Of a stretch of 64,000 nucleotides of DNA, positions 18,058 through 33,000 are shown in pieces. The notes beneath the pieces are model-generated. The model searched no databases. It saw only the letters and a list, made by a program, of their open reading frames with translations, and was not told the DNA's origin. The translations under genes were made by a program, and so were the position numbers. The stretch's first letter is position 1. Each line of letters starts with the position of its first letter. Source of the stretch: Aphelocoma coerulescens (taxonomy: Eukaryota; Chordata; Aves; Passeriformes; Corvidae); NCBI RefSeq assembly GCF_041296385.1, contig NC_091014.1:13553578-13617577 (forward strand). The letters run 5' to 3'.

Positions 18058-21000
18058 TCATTTCTTGACTTTAGTAGCATTCATCACTTGTTCTTGAGCA
18101 GCTTTCTTTGCCTTGACCATTTCAACGAGTTCCTGAAGAGAAGGTGGGGAAAAAAGAAACTTACATTTAACTTGGGAACAATGCTGTGGTTTTGAACACT
18201 ACATATATTTACTGTGAAACATTCTAGTTCTCAACATAATGAGAAATCTACATAGTTTAATATTGTAGAGCAATTTCTCACAGAAACAAATCAGTTGAGG
18301 AAAGGTCAATGCTCGTGTACCAGGAACTTTACCTACAGGAGGCTAGGGACAGGACTTCACCATCTGCAAGAACCTGCTGTCAAATTATAACACAAATTTC
18401 CTGAGACAGACTTTCCTTCCCAGCTTCCAGAGCCAGTTCTTTCACTGAGGAACATTTAGTCCTTACTGCTCTTTTGGGGTTGAGTTACAAAAAATAAAAA
18501 GTTTTCCACAAGGGTCTGTAATTTTGGTGGTGTCAGATACTGTGTCTGGTAGGCAATGGAAAAGTAAAAGCAAAGGATTCTCTCAAGACCTGGGTAGTGA
18601 CAGTCCCAGGAGCAGGTGAGGGACCTTACCTTATATCGCTTCATGCAGTCTTTTTTCGACCGGCCTGGAACAGCTGCTGCTATTTTCTCCCATCTTTCAG
18701 GAGTATTTACTGGATAAGTCTTCAATGCTTGTTCTAAAAGTTTTTGTTCTTCTGTAGTCCAAGGGGCTGAATCTAGAGGTGATCCTGTATTTAAATGCAA
18801 AAATGACAGCAAGAAAAGATATTTAGAAAAAGAGTCTAGAAAATATTGTAAAACCTATTATAGTTGATTTAAAATCCATGAAGTTTTGGAGTGTATTTGT
18901 CTACCAGAAACCCTCAAATCTGGCAACAGAGCCTGGATCACTTAATAGCTATGTAAGTTTGTAAGCAAATGTTGAGTAAGTTGTGGGTTACTTTCTTCCT
19001 AAGAGACACAGGGGAGACAAGCACACAATAAGGGCTCCCTTTTCACCTTTACCTTCAAATCGTTCTGAGGGGGCAGCACTGTCCATCTGAGGCACCACAC
19101 CATGTTCTTTTTTAAATTTGTCAAAAGCTTTCTTGTTTATGTCATCTTTTTGATGAGGGTCTATGAGCAACAGACATTAAAGAGAATATAATTATTGCAA
19201 GAATATTAAAGCCAGATATAATAACAACAACATTGTGTACCAGATTAGTTTACAATAATCACAAAATCAAAAACCCCAATTCCTACTTCCTTTAAAAAGA
19301 TGGTGAAGAGGTTGGTAGATTTAAAAAAAAAAAATCATTCAGGATCCAGTAGATTTTTCTCAGTGTCAGATTCTCCAACCCTTATCCTGTTTTATAGTGC
19401 TCAGAGGAATACTTGTTCCATATAATCTTAAACCTGAATCTGCAACTTCAACAAAATCAAGAGGGATTATTTCCTCAAGTAAGGGCTGTGGCACAAAACT
19501 CATGTAGTGCCCAGGGTATGACTGTGTCAGAGAGGAAGGAACACTGGGAAAATCCAGGTGCTCCCTGTGCCACTATGTGGTTAGTAATGCAGAAACCTCT
19601 TGAAAACTTAGTGGGTTTTTTTCTTTTCCCTTCTGTTGTGAAATGTATGATCTCCTTGAGACTTTAATCCAGAGCTCTCGAGGCTTCATTTTTTTATTTT
19701 ATTATTAATTTTTGAACATGAGATGAGCCACATTAATTTAGGTGTCTTACTCTGGTGTTGGATTCCATTAATTCTTTTAAAGTATCTCTAGAGCTTCATC
19801 AGTTCCCTTTATTTTAGATACCTTTCTTTGGAGGGAGCTTTCCAAAAGGCCCATTTATCTCTCTCTGAGCCCTGCCATTTCATGTGTCCCACACATCAGA
19901 GCATCAAGCTACAGTAAGAGAGTTCCTGAGAGTTTCTCGTGAGGTGGTGACTTACAGAAGAGCCATAAGGATGAAAACACTGAATCACATAAATGCTCCT
20001 CTAAATCTTCCATCTGAACTACCTATCTTTTGGGGATATACAGAGGATTTTCTTAAGAAACACAGCTCCATTCACAGAAAAGTCAGCTGTACAGAGGCAG
20101 GCAGACCATCATTACAAAAATAAGGTAATATAGATACCAAGCTTTTGGAGACTCTTTGCTTTATTGATGACATCTTTTGCTGTTCGTTTTATTCCAGTAG
20201 TAGAGTGCAAGTTCATGTAATTGGCAATAACTTCCCACCTAAAGCAAGAACAGAAAGGACAAACCAGCATATTATGTAATGCCTTATCTTCATATAAGCT
20301 ATGGTCAAGCTCCTGTACACATTTTTATCAACTCTGAGCAAGTTCAAACTTACTTAAATATGTATAAAATCTCAGAGTAGCTATTCTGGAAAGCTTTCAG
20401 TGACTAATTCCATCAGCTTGGGTGTACTTCTCGGCTCCCAATACAGAAAAAGGATGGGGTAAACTGTAGGTAAGTGCAAACCTGTAATCCTCAAAATTCT
20501 CCTTAGCCACTGCTTTGCTGAATTCCCTAAAGACCTCTGACATTAAATACTGCAGGCTGCACTCAAGGGCTGAGAAGTTACTAACCCTATGTCCCCTGCT
20601 CCCAAGAAGAATGCCTAAACATCAAGGAAAGGGGCTTAAACAGGAGAGCTGGAACAGCCCTAGCCCCAAGATAATTCCTAGTGGATTGTTAGAAAATGGA
20701 AGGCAATGTGTGCCCCTGGTCAGACAAGAGGATTGTGTGCCTTGAGCACTGACTGCTGAGCTGCAGAAATGGGCACTGGTAACATCTCCATGGAGTATAG
20801 CAGCTTTTTTTTTTTAAAGTAAGCATCCAGATCTTGTAATGGAGGCTTGAAATCTGTGAATCCTAACTGGAAGAAGGCATTTCATTCCTGGGAAAGAAAA
20901 GGATTTCAGGTGTGCTCCTGTTTTTGATGCTTATCAGTAAGCTGAGTGCCAGTGCTGCTTTCTGTAAATCCACTTTTCCCCTGCCTCTTCCCTAAAGAAA

Positions 21001-24000
21001 GCTGGTGCACTTAAATCCTATCTCTGGTTATTTTCCTCCTACCATGTAGAGGAGACACCAGGCTCACATTCATTGTGGAGCCCCTGGAAGCAGCTTACAC
21101 ACTTGTGTTCCTACCCAGCTGCACCCCAGTCCCTGGTGTGGTTTGGTCTCTGCTGAAGGACTGGAGCCTACCCTGGAGTAAGCCCTGTGCAAACAGGCAC
21201 CTCAGCACCATCCTGGTAATGGACTGAGGCCCAAATCTGGGGGGAGATAAGACACGGGGCCAGAGCTAACTCCAGTGACACAGAGAGCATGGTACCAAGG
21301 AAATACAAACCACTGGCTGCTTGAGAGTCAAGGAAAAGGAGGATGTTTAGGAAGTCCTTATATTGACAAAGTACTTAGGATGATCTGAAAATATGTTTTA
21401 TTATGCTTGTTATTTAATTAAAAATTATTAGTAGGGCTTTTAGCACCAAACCTGAGAAGTACCTTGAGTTAGTCCCTGCTGGAAAGAGGTTCACAGCTTT
21501 AATTAACAACTGTAAGTCATCCTCTGGCCAATTTTTGCTTCCCCCTCCACCGCCAGTGGTTGACTTTTCTGAACTCTTTGTTGCTTGGCGCATACGAGCT
21601 TCTGCCTCTTCTTTCTCTCTCCTTATTTGTTCATTTATTTCTTCTATCTATAGATTGTAAATAAGCATTATTTATTTGCTTGCTGAATTATTGTTACATT
21701 TTACAGTGACATAACCCCCTCTGTCTGGAACTGCTTTGAACCTTGGATTTTGCTTAGTTTCTGTTCTGTATATTGTATGTAAAGAAACAGAGGAGCTTAT
21801 TTGTTCCATTATTATTTCCCTTCATTTTATTTGTATATTTGGCCATCCCAGATTAAGAGTTAATGGCAGAAATCCATCACAGGTTCACTAGGAAATTAAA
21901 TGAACACTCCCAGAATTAAAGAAAAACTTTTCAACCTCGTGTGAATGTCTAGGCTAACAGTTGACTTAGAGGGACAGATCCACAAAAGTATTAAGAGCCT
22001 CAAGTGCCCAGTGAGGGCAGCTAAACATCCATCTTGGATACACTGATTCTCAAGTCTTCCAGCAGCACTGCTATCTAAGCCTGCTTATGTCGGTACAGCC
22101 ATAGTAACAGAGAACTTTTAAGTTAGAATTAACTCCAGATTTTAGTTGCTGAGTGTGTATTCAGGGTTAGATGGCCATGTGTAGTTTTTTAGCAAGCTAA
22201 AAACTACTTAAGTTAACCCACTGCACATCTTTGTGACCTGTAATCACATCTCAAGACTGTGGTGTGGCACACCTTTAATCACCTGCTTCTGAGTGGGCCC
22301 AGTCCAATCTTGGCAATATTAGAAGAGCTGTGTGCTTATGCCTGTTGGCAGGATGCCCAAAAGAAAGAGCAAGAAACCTCTTTCATAGAATCTTCCTGGC
22401 AAAAGGAAAGTTACCTGATAGGTAATTTTTAGTGGAATAGTTTTAACAGATAGAAAGGGGACTGCCCTGCATTTGGAACACCCTCCTGGAGAATGGAATA
22501 TTGAATTCAGTCCCTTGTAGAACAAGAGGCATTTCAGTCTTAAATTGTCTGATGAGTAAACCTGGGATGAGGGCAGATCATATTCCCCACCATGGAAAAA
22601 AGTTCACAGCTATGAATCCACAGTGGATGACAGAAAGCACCTTATTCTTGCTGCAGGATGTAGGTTCAGCTTTATTAGTTCAAATGGCTTTTCCCCAATG
22701 GCAAACATAGGCAGATCCTTGCTGAGTTTTGGTAAATTTTGATTTCACGTGTCTTGCATTTCCCATTCCTTGGTATCCAACCTACCAGCCCTTCCAGTGT
22801 CTACAGCCTGCAGCACTTAAGTCCTTTTGTGGATCTATCCCCAAGTCACAGATACTAGACTAGGATTTTTCTTGCATAACAGAATAGGTTAAGACTGCCC
22901 TCCCTCCCCTCAAGGTCACTGCTACACATTGTTGGGCAAAATGAAATTCCTGTACTGTTTCTGTATACTGTACAAGAGGTAGGTTTTGTGTTCTTTACAG
23001 ATAAAAATGTGTATTTTTTTCTTGGCTGGCCCTCTTAATTTGACCAACCATGATCTGCGCAATGTAAAATGGAGCAGAGATCACACTGCCTGTGGACTCT
23101 GAAACAATCAAGTCTTTGTATTTAACAAGCAGGATTCCACAGCAGCTATGTTTTATCTTACTTAATTCAGTCAGCTTGATTTCACAAATTATTGTGTTAT
23201 TTTGATTTGACACTCAGCATAATTACCTGTTTTACTACAGCCGCCTTTCCTCCTTCCCTTGTTGTGGATGTAAGTGCTTCATTCAAGCATTGCAGACTAA
23301 AAATAAATTATTAAGTTACAATGGAGAGCTAGTAGAAAGATGGGTATCAAAACGAGCAGAAAGCAGCAGCAGGAGAACTTACCTCGCTAGCTCAAGACGA
23401 TCACAAAGCTTTTCCACCTCCTCCATCATTTTAACACAATCTGCCTCATTATCAGAAAAGTAATTCCAGTTCTGGAAGCAGAAATACATGTTCTACAAAG
23501 TTCTTGAACTTTATTGTCCTATTCCTTCAGACGAAGGCTTAACACACACCATTCTTCAGCCACTGCTGTGTTTGGACCTATCTGGTCAACTTTACTCCTA
23601 ACTCAAATCCATTAAGTATGTGTTTTGGTATTTTTAGTAAACCCACTTTCCATACCCATCTCCAACTCTAAGAACAAGCAAACACGTGATACAGTCTGAT
23701 CTAAGAAAGCACAGTAATTTCTCTGACATAACCTGTATTTCATTGTAATAATAGTTAAATACCTTGCATGTTGTTCTGAGTTTTTGCCTTTCTTTCTTGA
23801 TTGCTTTCTTCTGTATCTCTTTTTCCTTTTTTGCTACTAATGCTTGCTGCCTAACTTCTTCTTCCTCCTTTTCTTTTGCTAACCGTGCTGCTTCTAATTC
23901 TGCTTGTCTTTGCTGCAATCAAAAGGAAAAAAAAAATCCAAGTAAAAAAATGCTAAAAGTCACATTGTTACAGGGTCATTCAGTCATCCAATATCAAAAT

Positions 24001-27000
24001 GTGTTGTTTCTGGTTTGGGTGGAATTTTTTTTTGTATGTTTGGGGGTTTTAAAATGTATCAATACTTTAATGTTTGGTTTTCCAGGAATTTTGGGGGAGA
24101 TGATTAAATATATACCATTTGGCATTAAGTCAAGTATTCACTGTGAGGACCCCCAGCTTATAAATCTTGACTTCCTCTACAACGAAAGTATAAAACCGTA
24201 TGTAATTTTGTATGGCTGCCTCAAGACTACAAGCTTGGAAAAATGCAGTGGTCCAATATTTTTCCTGCATCATTATTGACATAATATTTTGCAGTATTTC
24301 AACGTCATCTTTTAAGTTACTGCTTTGCACCTTACAGTTCCCTTTCATTCCTGTACTTTCAGAGCCATCTTTTCCAAACTGTTCATATTAATCACGTATG
24401 TTGTGTTACCTCAAAGCGTTTCATACCAACCAACCATTTGCAAACCACACACACAAGGCAAGCAGCCACATCCATTTTATGCACTTAATGCTAGCCTTGA
24501 AACAAGAGGAAGTGTATGCAACAAAAGAACTCTGTTTTTGAAGGGGATTTGTTTCAGATCTGCATTCCTTGCTTCCATCTCATTCTCAGAAAGCTGCCAG
24601 CCTTGCACTGCCTACTGCACAGCCATCAAAGACAACACATCTTTAAACCCTCGTGTAATTCTATCAGTAGTCTTCTGACACATCTAGAATCTGAAGCAGT
24701 GCATCAGGTGTGAATGAAGCAGTTTTTCAACCCAAATAAAATACTTTACTTACTTTTTCTTTTTCCTCCTGTTCTTTTCGTTTTGCTTCTACCTTTGCCT
24801 TCTTCTCTGCTTCCTTCTTCGCCTTTTCTTCCTCCTTAAATTTCTTTATCCTGGGATCACAGCTGTATGCATTATCTGGCAGAAGAAAGGAAGCATCATG
24901 AATAGAAGAAAGCCAGGAGATTTTCAGTTAGTTAACTAATCTCTCTTTAAAGAACAGCCATTTGTGTGCTCACCAACAAGAGTCCTAATTCTGTTCATTT
25001 CTTCTTTTTTTCTCAATGCTCTGGCAGCTCTGTTCTGCTTTTCAATCCACCTCCTTTCATCTCGACTAAAAGGGAAAGCATAGTTCAGTGCTAATGCTTT
25101 ACAATGTCACTGTTAGAAATTCATCAACAAGCTTCTTAAATAGTTTCCCCCACACAGATGTTCTGTGAATACTTCAAAAATAGACTTCAAAAAATGAAGT
25201 TCCAGGCCCTGAGCTCATCTAAAAAATGCTAAGTGTTTACATGGTTACATAAACCTGACAAACCAAGCTGCTTATCTGTCATTGTAGGGAATGAGATCAT
25301 GGACTTTATTTCCAAAAGGCAATCCACTTGCTTACCTAACATTAGGTAAGTTCATTAAACTCAGTCAAAACAACAGAAATGCTGGCATATGGTTTAATTA
25401 AAGGACAGCAGTATAAGCAATGCCAATTATATAATTTTGCAGAATATAGTCATGTCAAGTAAACCCATCTGCACAGAAACAACACTCTATGAGGTACCAT
25501 GATACTCTGGGTACAGTCATGCCAGATTCACTCCAGTAAAATACAGCTCAGGTTGTATATGGGCCGACTAAATAAACTGAAAATATTTGTCAGTACTGTC
25601 AAGAAAGAAGCAAATTTTTAGTAGGGGTCTATAGCCTCATCCACACAACCACACAGAGAACAGTAGAGGGGGCAGGGAGGTTGGAACTATGTGACCTTTC
25701 AAGTTCCTTGCAACCCAAACCACTCTATACCTCAGAACAAAGAAAACAATCCCCATAACTGAGAAGGAGACTAATACAAGTAGATTGAAGCTTTAAAACA
25801 CGAGCAACATCACCTTTGGCAAGAAGGGGTAGCAAGAATCATGACCATCTGAACAGCAGCTGTAATGTAGTTCTCTCTCCTAAGTACAGCAGACTAGGTA
25901 CCATTTGTCTAAACATCTTTGGAAAAGGACACTAATGACAGGAATGAGGAGAAAAAAAGCTATGCAAATAATTCAAGATCCTTCCAGTGAGAAGTGTAGA
26001 GATACATCTGTGTGATTTACAAGTACAAGTGATAGGGAATTGATTACAGTGCCTTCATAGAATCTTCATGGGAGAGAGAACAGTGGGACTGGTGAGGCTC
26101 AAGAAATGCAACAGCAGGAAGAGGCACAAGAGAAGAGAAATGCCTAGCTACAGCCTAAATATGGCAGTTTCTAGCACAAAGACAGCCAACCACTGAATCT
26201 AAATACAAAACTGATTTCTAGCCAAACTTGGAAGAAGAGATTCACACAATGCAAGTTATGGTCTTACAAAGATTACTAAGTGAAAGGTTGTGTCCTGTGA
26301 AATGTGTGTTAGACTAAATGATTTGGTGCTCCAACTTGAACATTCTGTGTTTGTAACTATAGGAAGGATAAACCCAGAATGTATTTGTATTTTCCAATGG
26401 CAACGTGGTCTGAGTAATTTAGCAACTATCACTACATCAACAAATATATAATTTTTATTAACATCAAGCCATCAGAACTCATCTCTCTGAATTCTAGGAA
26501 GTATCACTTGCTCAGTACAAGTTAAAGAGAGAAACAATACCTGCTTGCTGATCCACTCTGTCCTGGCTCCAGGTTCAACCTATGCTTGGGACTGGCAGGA
26601 ACTGCAAGTCTGAACTTAAATGAACACACATTTCAAAGCACCTCAGATATACCTCTGTCAGGCAAGCAGGAACTACTTCAATTACACAAAGACGCCCACA
26701 GTAAGTCCAGTTCAAGTCCATGACTGACTCCTAAGCTGGGAGAGTGGAATTCAGACTTGGTTCAGCTACTTTTCTTCCTATGACTTACAGTCTAAGAGAA
26801 AGTTGGAAAATCTTGCTGTATCAATCTCTCAGTCTCCTGTCAAATTTATTTTTACTTACATACCATTCTGCTTTTTCTTTTTCCTCTTCATCTAAATAGG
26901 AAAACTCTCTCCAGGAATCAAAATTATACCTAAAGTAAATTTAAGAAAAAAATAGTGAATAAAAAAACCAGCAAATCTGTTAAAAATCAGCTATCTTTTT

Positions 27001-30000
27001 TTATGTGTTTGTAGGCAACTATACTGCTGTTTACAATTTACAATTATACTGCACCTACAGTGATTCCACTGTGTTAAGTCAAAATGCAGGATGTAATTTA
27101 CACCTCTCTGTACTGTGGGGCATAGTCTACTTCAGGATGGCATCAGTCTTGCCCACTCTAAATGTCTACAGCTGTCTAAGCTCCCATCATAGGCAGTGGA
27201 AATGCAGTGCAGTCTGTGGAGTTCAGAGAGAAATTAATCTTTATGTAAGCACCCATATTTAGCAGGTAAGGCAAGCCATAAACATTACTGACTTTTTTGG
27301 ACTAGACACACCTTTCTTTACTAGGGGAGCTTAAACACCTAGGATGTCTCCACTAAAAACACAGGTTAGGTGAGATAAACCCGACTTCCAGTCTGTGGGT
27401 CAGCTCAGTTCTCAGCCACTGTGGTCAGAAGTTCCTGCTCCAACCATGAATTTACAAGCAGATGGATTAGCCAGGAGAAAGCCAGCTCAGTTTGTGGAAG
27501 GCACAAACAGCTGGGGGGTAATTTTGTGACATTATGAGGTTGGGACAGCCCACAGCAAACAACCCACACACCAAAGGGTCTGCAAGCCCTTTATATTACA
27601 TGTCTTGAATACTGTGAATAGAAACAGAGGCACCAGTTAACTTACCAAAAGGAATAGAATGCATCTACCTCCTCAAATGAGGAGTTCATGTCCCCAAGTT
27701 TAGGTACATTTTTCTTATTTGACCACCTGAAAATACATGGATATATTCAAGAAATAATATATACAATATTCAGTAGTTAATTACAGAATCAAAATACAGA
27801 ATCAAAATCTGAGGCTCCCTCCCACCAACACAGAGGGGCAGCAGGAAAGAGGAAGAGAACAGGAGAGTTTCTCCTAAGTATCCTCCAGACTGGGCATTTT
27901 TTGGGGAGTTTCTCCAGAAAAGCAATCTCCTCCTGCCTGAGTGCCTCCTGCCTTGTGCCTCCAAGAAGACCTGATGGAGCACGAGCTATCTTTGTAGATT
28001 CTCAATTCTCCATGCACATTCTTCTGCTAGAGGAGCTTACAGAAAGTGGACAAAAAGTGCTCTGTGAGTAACTCAGCTCTGTGGTAGGGTACAGGAACTC
28101 TCCCACACATTTTAATGGAGCACAAAGGAATAATGCATACTCTGCCTCCACTGCATTTTTTCTAGGGAAATCTTCCACTGGCTCTAGAATTTGTTGTTCT
28201 GTAACATACCATCCATTTCCATTTCAGAGAAGGGAAAACCTCATCTGATAACCACAGATCCAGGTCTGAATCTATGGAATACTTGATAAAAGATTCAGTA
28301 AGGCTACTTTAAATAATAATTCTTCAGAATGTTGTAAAGTGCCTCGTGAAATTAAGCACTTTTATATAGGGAAAACTTGACAGGTTTCTAGTTGAAAAGT
28401 TGCAAAGTTTCCAGTTGTGAAAACCTTAATACCAAGTTAATTGTCAAGCACGAATCAAATGCAGAAAAAGTCATGCATTGTAAGAGAACCACCAAATATT
28501 GATAGTTACAATTATCTTCTCTTTTAACCAGCTAAATCATGAACATAACTACTGTCTTCTGTTAATGTCTCACTCTCAGAAGAAAATCATAAAAAAAGGG
28601 AATTTTTAGTCAGCAACATACAAACATTTGGTATTGTAAGTAATTTAAAATGAAACAATGAGTTGTACAAAAAGGGCAGTAAGCAATAGGAAGCTGAGAA
28701 CTTTTTTTAAAATCACATGAGTCAAACTCAATGCCATCAATGTGACAGTTCAGATTATGTTAAAATGAAATAAAAAATAATTGCACAATTTCAGTCGTAT
28801 TACATTTCTAGAAAATTAACACATGTCTTGTTACAAACACAATGTCAAATGAGTTTGAAAATGCTGATTCTCCAGCAACAGCAGTGGCAGTCAGACATAG
28901 CTTACCTGGCATTTCTTTCAAAAACTGGTGAGAAAACTTCGAAGAAGTTTTCTTTTGCTTCACTTTTGGAAGGTACAGAGTTATCAAAAGTAGGATCTAT
29001 GCTGTTAAATGCTCGTCGTTTCACAGGATCAGATAATATTTCATAAGCTGAAAGAAAGTTACCAGACATAAGGTTGTAAATATTTAAAAAGATGCTCTCA
29101 GATCTGCGTTTGATCTATTGTTCTGTACAGCTTGATATTTAATTATTTTAGTGACATCAAATAGCATTGCTGTCTATGTCTGTTCCTGTTAGACTAAGTA
29201 GAAGAAAACACTTATGAAAAAGAACACATTTAACCATTAAGATGTAACAAAACAGATAACACTTAATTTTATAGCAGTAAATTTAGTTCAGACATGGGGA
29301 GTTTGGGCATGACATCTTCAGACTTTTATCTTGCACCAGATCCTTGCAGATAAATTTACAAAATGGTCTGCTAAGGCACAGAGTAAAGGCAGTCCCTGGG
29401 TTAGTATGTTGTCAGAACTGGCAAGAACAGGAGCCATTCATTAGAATTTTTGCAGGTCATGATGAAGTTGTACTGAGTCTTGGATAAAATACAGAACTCC
29501 ACACAAACACTCCAAAACATGCAAACATTTCCTGTTTTCCTGTTCTTACAGCCCTGCAGTTGGGGACCATCACATTACTAATCTTATATTCTGGAAATCA
29601 CACAAGCTATAGCTTCAGTAAACTCTTACTTTTTTCTCAAGGAAGTGTGGAGTTTCTCAGTTTTACAAACACCACTGTTTTCCAGTGAGAATGAAAAGTC
29701 AAAGCAATCAAATTCGCATTGCGAACGTTCGTGGACTTCTGTGCCTGCAGCCCTGCCCAAGGACACTGCACCATGGAGGCTGGATCCAGGAGGTGATAAC
29801 CTGGAGGAGACCTTGGTGCTCTGCAGTTCTGTAAACTGATCTCACTGGACATGTCAGTGGAGAGACGAAGGAATGACAGTGGCCACCAACGAGCTGCTGT
29901 CTGCCAGTCTGTCCTTCCCCTCTGGGGAAGGACTTCCCTCTGCCAACGCTCTAAATGACCCCAATTATCCTCTGCCTCAGTAACAGTCATACAATTCTCC

Positions 30001-33000
30001 TGATGCAGGAAATTCTGTGCACATCCATTGGTCCCTCTTCCATTTAAGAGATGTCCCTTCCACTTGCAGATCCCCAGTTCTACTCCCACACACTCAGTTC
30101 CCCCAGCTCTGTATCTCCCACTCATCCCTTTGTCAGACCAAGTTCTGAATCCAACCTATGTACTCCCACCTTTCCACGTTTCTTCTCCCTGTTTCATTAC
30201 TATTTTCTCCTACTCCAGGTAGAAGACATTCAGAGAAGGAAGTTTAGAAACACAAATTCCAAGATTTCCTCCGGCTTCAACCTTATTGAGTGAAAATAAT
30301 TTGTTTAAAATAAGCAAAAAAGCCAAGCTCTAAGGCATTTCTGGCCATATAAGTCATACACCTGGAACAGCCCATATAGTTTTGGAGTTAGCCAGCAGTG
30401 GTGTTTGGGTCATAGAATCATTAAAGTTGGAAAACACCTCTAAAATCAGAGTCCAGCCATTAATCCTGCACTGCCAAGTCCACCAGTACAGGCAAGAGGG
30501 AAATGTTATTCAATTGAATTCACTTGCTCATCTGTGGGCAAAAATGAGCAGCTGAAGAAACGCATGACCTGGATCAAATCAAAATGGTCTGTTGTCAGAG
30601 CAAGCACATTAGAATTCAGATTTTCCAACTGCTGTTGGTGCCTGTGTGAAACTGTTCCATGGCTCACTAGTTTATCCCAGGTATGGGGCCACCTCCAGCC
30701 ACAGAGGTTCATCTGTGTGTGCACTGCTACAAGTGTCACATTTTGTCACCAGCTGGCACAGCAGCCAAACATCTGTCAGCTGCATTCCCATCCTGCTTCT
30801 GCCCACTGGGAAGTTATACCTAATGTGATCTATTGACGCAGTTTTCTAAAATGGAAAAAGAACTTCCCCGACTGTTTAGGCATTGACAATTAAAATCCTA
30901 ATAAAGCACAACAAGTACATTTCTGATGATCAAGTAGATTGAGGGAGTATCTAACAAAAGAGATCAATTGCTTACCTTTAGTTATGCAAGTAAAATAATC
31001 ATTATCACCTTCACCTATCTGTTCCCCTGCAGCTTTTCGTTTGTCTGGATGATGTTTCAAAACCATGGATTTATCTAACAATTAAATGCATTACAGTTAG
31101 AAATGCTTCATCAGCAACAGTTTCAAACTACAAAGTAATACAGTAGTTCCAACTGGCCTTTCTCTAATTCAAAACTTAAATAAAAAGCCAACAGTCATAT
31201 CTGGAACAAAACAGGAGTTAATGAATTTTCCTTGATTTAACACTATAATTAGAATTAATATTATTTCATCTTTGCTGGGACATAAAATAACCACAACTCA
31301 GAAACTCTATTCTCTATTCCACCTCAACATCTGAAGAAGTCTCTAAGACTTATTCTAGTATTATGCCTAGCAAAGTGCTTCAGCATCTGTAAGTGTATAG
31401 TTAGCTTCATAACTGAAAAAATAGAAAAAATTCATGTGATTTTCGTTGTTATTTCTAATGAAAAACAAAATAATTCAGATAAAATAAAGATTGTATTCTG
31501 TCCCTTTACTGAAGTTCTGAACACGATCCGAAGTGAAATTTAGCACGAAAACTACAGCCTGTGAATGCTGCTGCACTTCCCCATGGCTCATGTTGAGCAG
31601 ATACACAAGGCTTTGGGTTAAATTCTCCCTCTACTCAGGCCTTGAATCCTAAGGCACAACTGGCACATACAGAGTATCTACTGAAGGTGCTACCAAGGTT
31701 GTCTTGGTGTTTAAAAGGTAAAACCATAGATTTTAGACCAACTTCTTTGTCAAAAGATCTTGCCATACTGCCATACAACACACACTGCACCTTCTTGGCT
31801 CTCTCTAAAATACCAGGGAGAAGATACCATGCAAGCAGTTACAGCAACCTGTCTCCTGAGAAACAAATCAGAATCCTTCTTAGAAACAGGAAAGCACAGT
31901 GTACACTGGAGGGAAAGACTCACATCTCTACAGCACCACGGAACAATTGTGTGCTGCCAGGGTCCTAAAGAGAGAGGATCTCGTTCTTGCTCAGAAGATC
32001 AGTGAGACCACCCACCACCACCAGAACAGGTGCTGCTCTATTCCATGGTAGCACATGCTCCACAGTGCTGTGGAGCACTTGCCTGAAGCAACGTGATTTC
32101 CCATGTAAGTTGGTAATTCACTGATTTCCACCCATTTTCATTTGAAGTATCTGGGGACAGTGATTCTACTTGCACCAGCACAGTAGTACAGGCAATTGTT
32201 CACAAGATCCATTCACAAAGCCATCAGCTTTTCCCAGAGAGGCTACTGAACAATCTCCAGTCTTTTTAAATCTTCCTCCACTAAATATTTGCATCCGTCT
32301 TGCAAAGTCAAGCACACTGCTTTCCAAAAATAAAGTTCTGAAGCCCAGCAGGCTGCATTCCCATGCCACACTCAGTCTGACTGTTAACAGCAGCAGGAAC
32401 ATGGCAGCTCAACACTGTCAGGGGGGTTGCAAGGGAACCTCTGGGAACACACAGGGCAGGGACAGCTCTATTCCTCTGCCTTTCACTGAGCCTGACTGCA
32501 GACCCAAATATATAGAAATGTATAGTTATAGTCTCATGGCTGTTGACAAAAAACACAGGCCAGGAAGCAGAAATGTGAAATGTTTTAATTCCCTAGATTT
32601 AGGCCTCTGGATTTCAGAGCTGTGATATGAATTTAAGGGGCATATGAATTTGGTAAGCAACACAAACTTTTAGGGCTGGGAAACAGTAAAAAGCTTGTTC
32701 ACAACATGCAGGTATTTTCACTAGAAACCAGTTGTGTACAACTGAATAAAAAGTTATGCTTCTGAGGGAAAGGTACTTACGAGCTGCTTTGATTTGTTTC
32801 TGAGTAGCTCTGTATCGTATATTTCCCAGTCCAAGAACTGCATAATGGTCTTGATTCTGAGAGAAAAGAAGCACAAACCCTAATAAACACTGATAAATAC
32901 AACCTAAAACACCACAAGACATGCAGAAAACCAGTTCTCCTCTCCATCTCTTACAGGCAAGAGGGAGAATTCTTCCCTCTCTCAGCAAACATTGGTAAAA

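Noticed and set aside
20138..20140. U12-type intron at the DNAJC2 donor GTATCT
   Set aside because: The U12 consensus needs GTATCCTT; here it continues GTATCTATAT and the upstream of the acceptor shows no matching branch-point motif.
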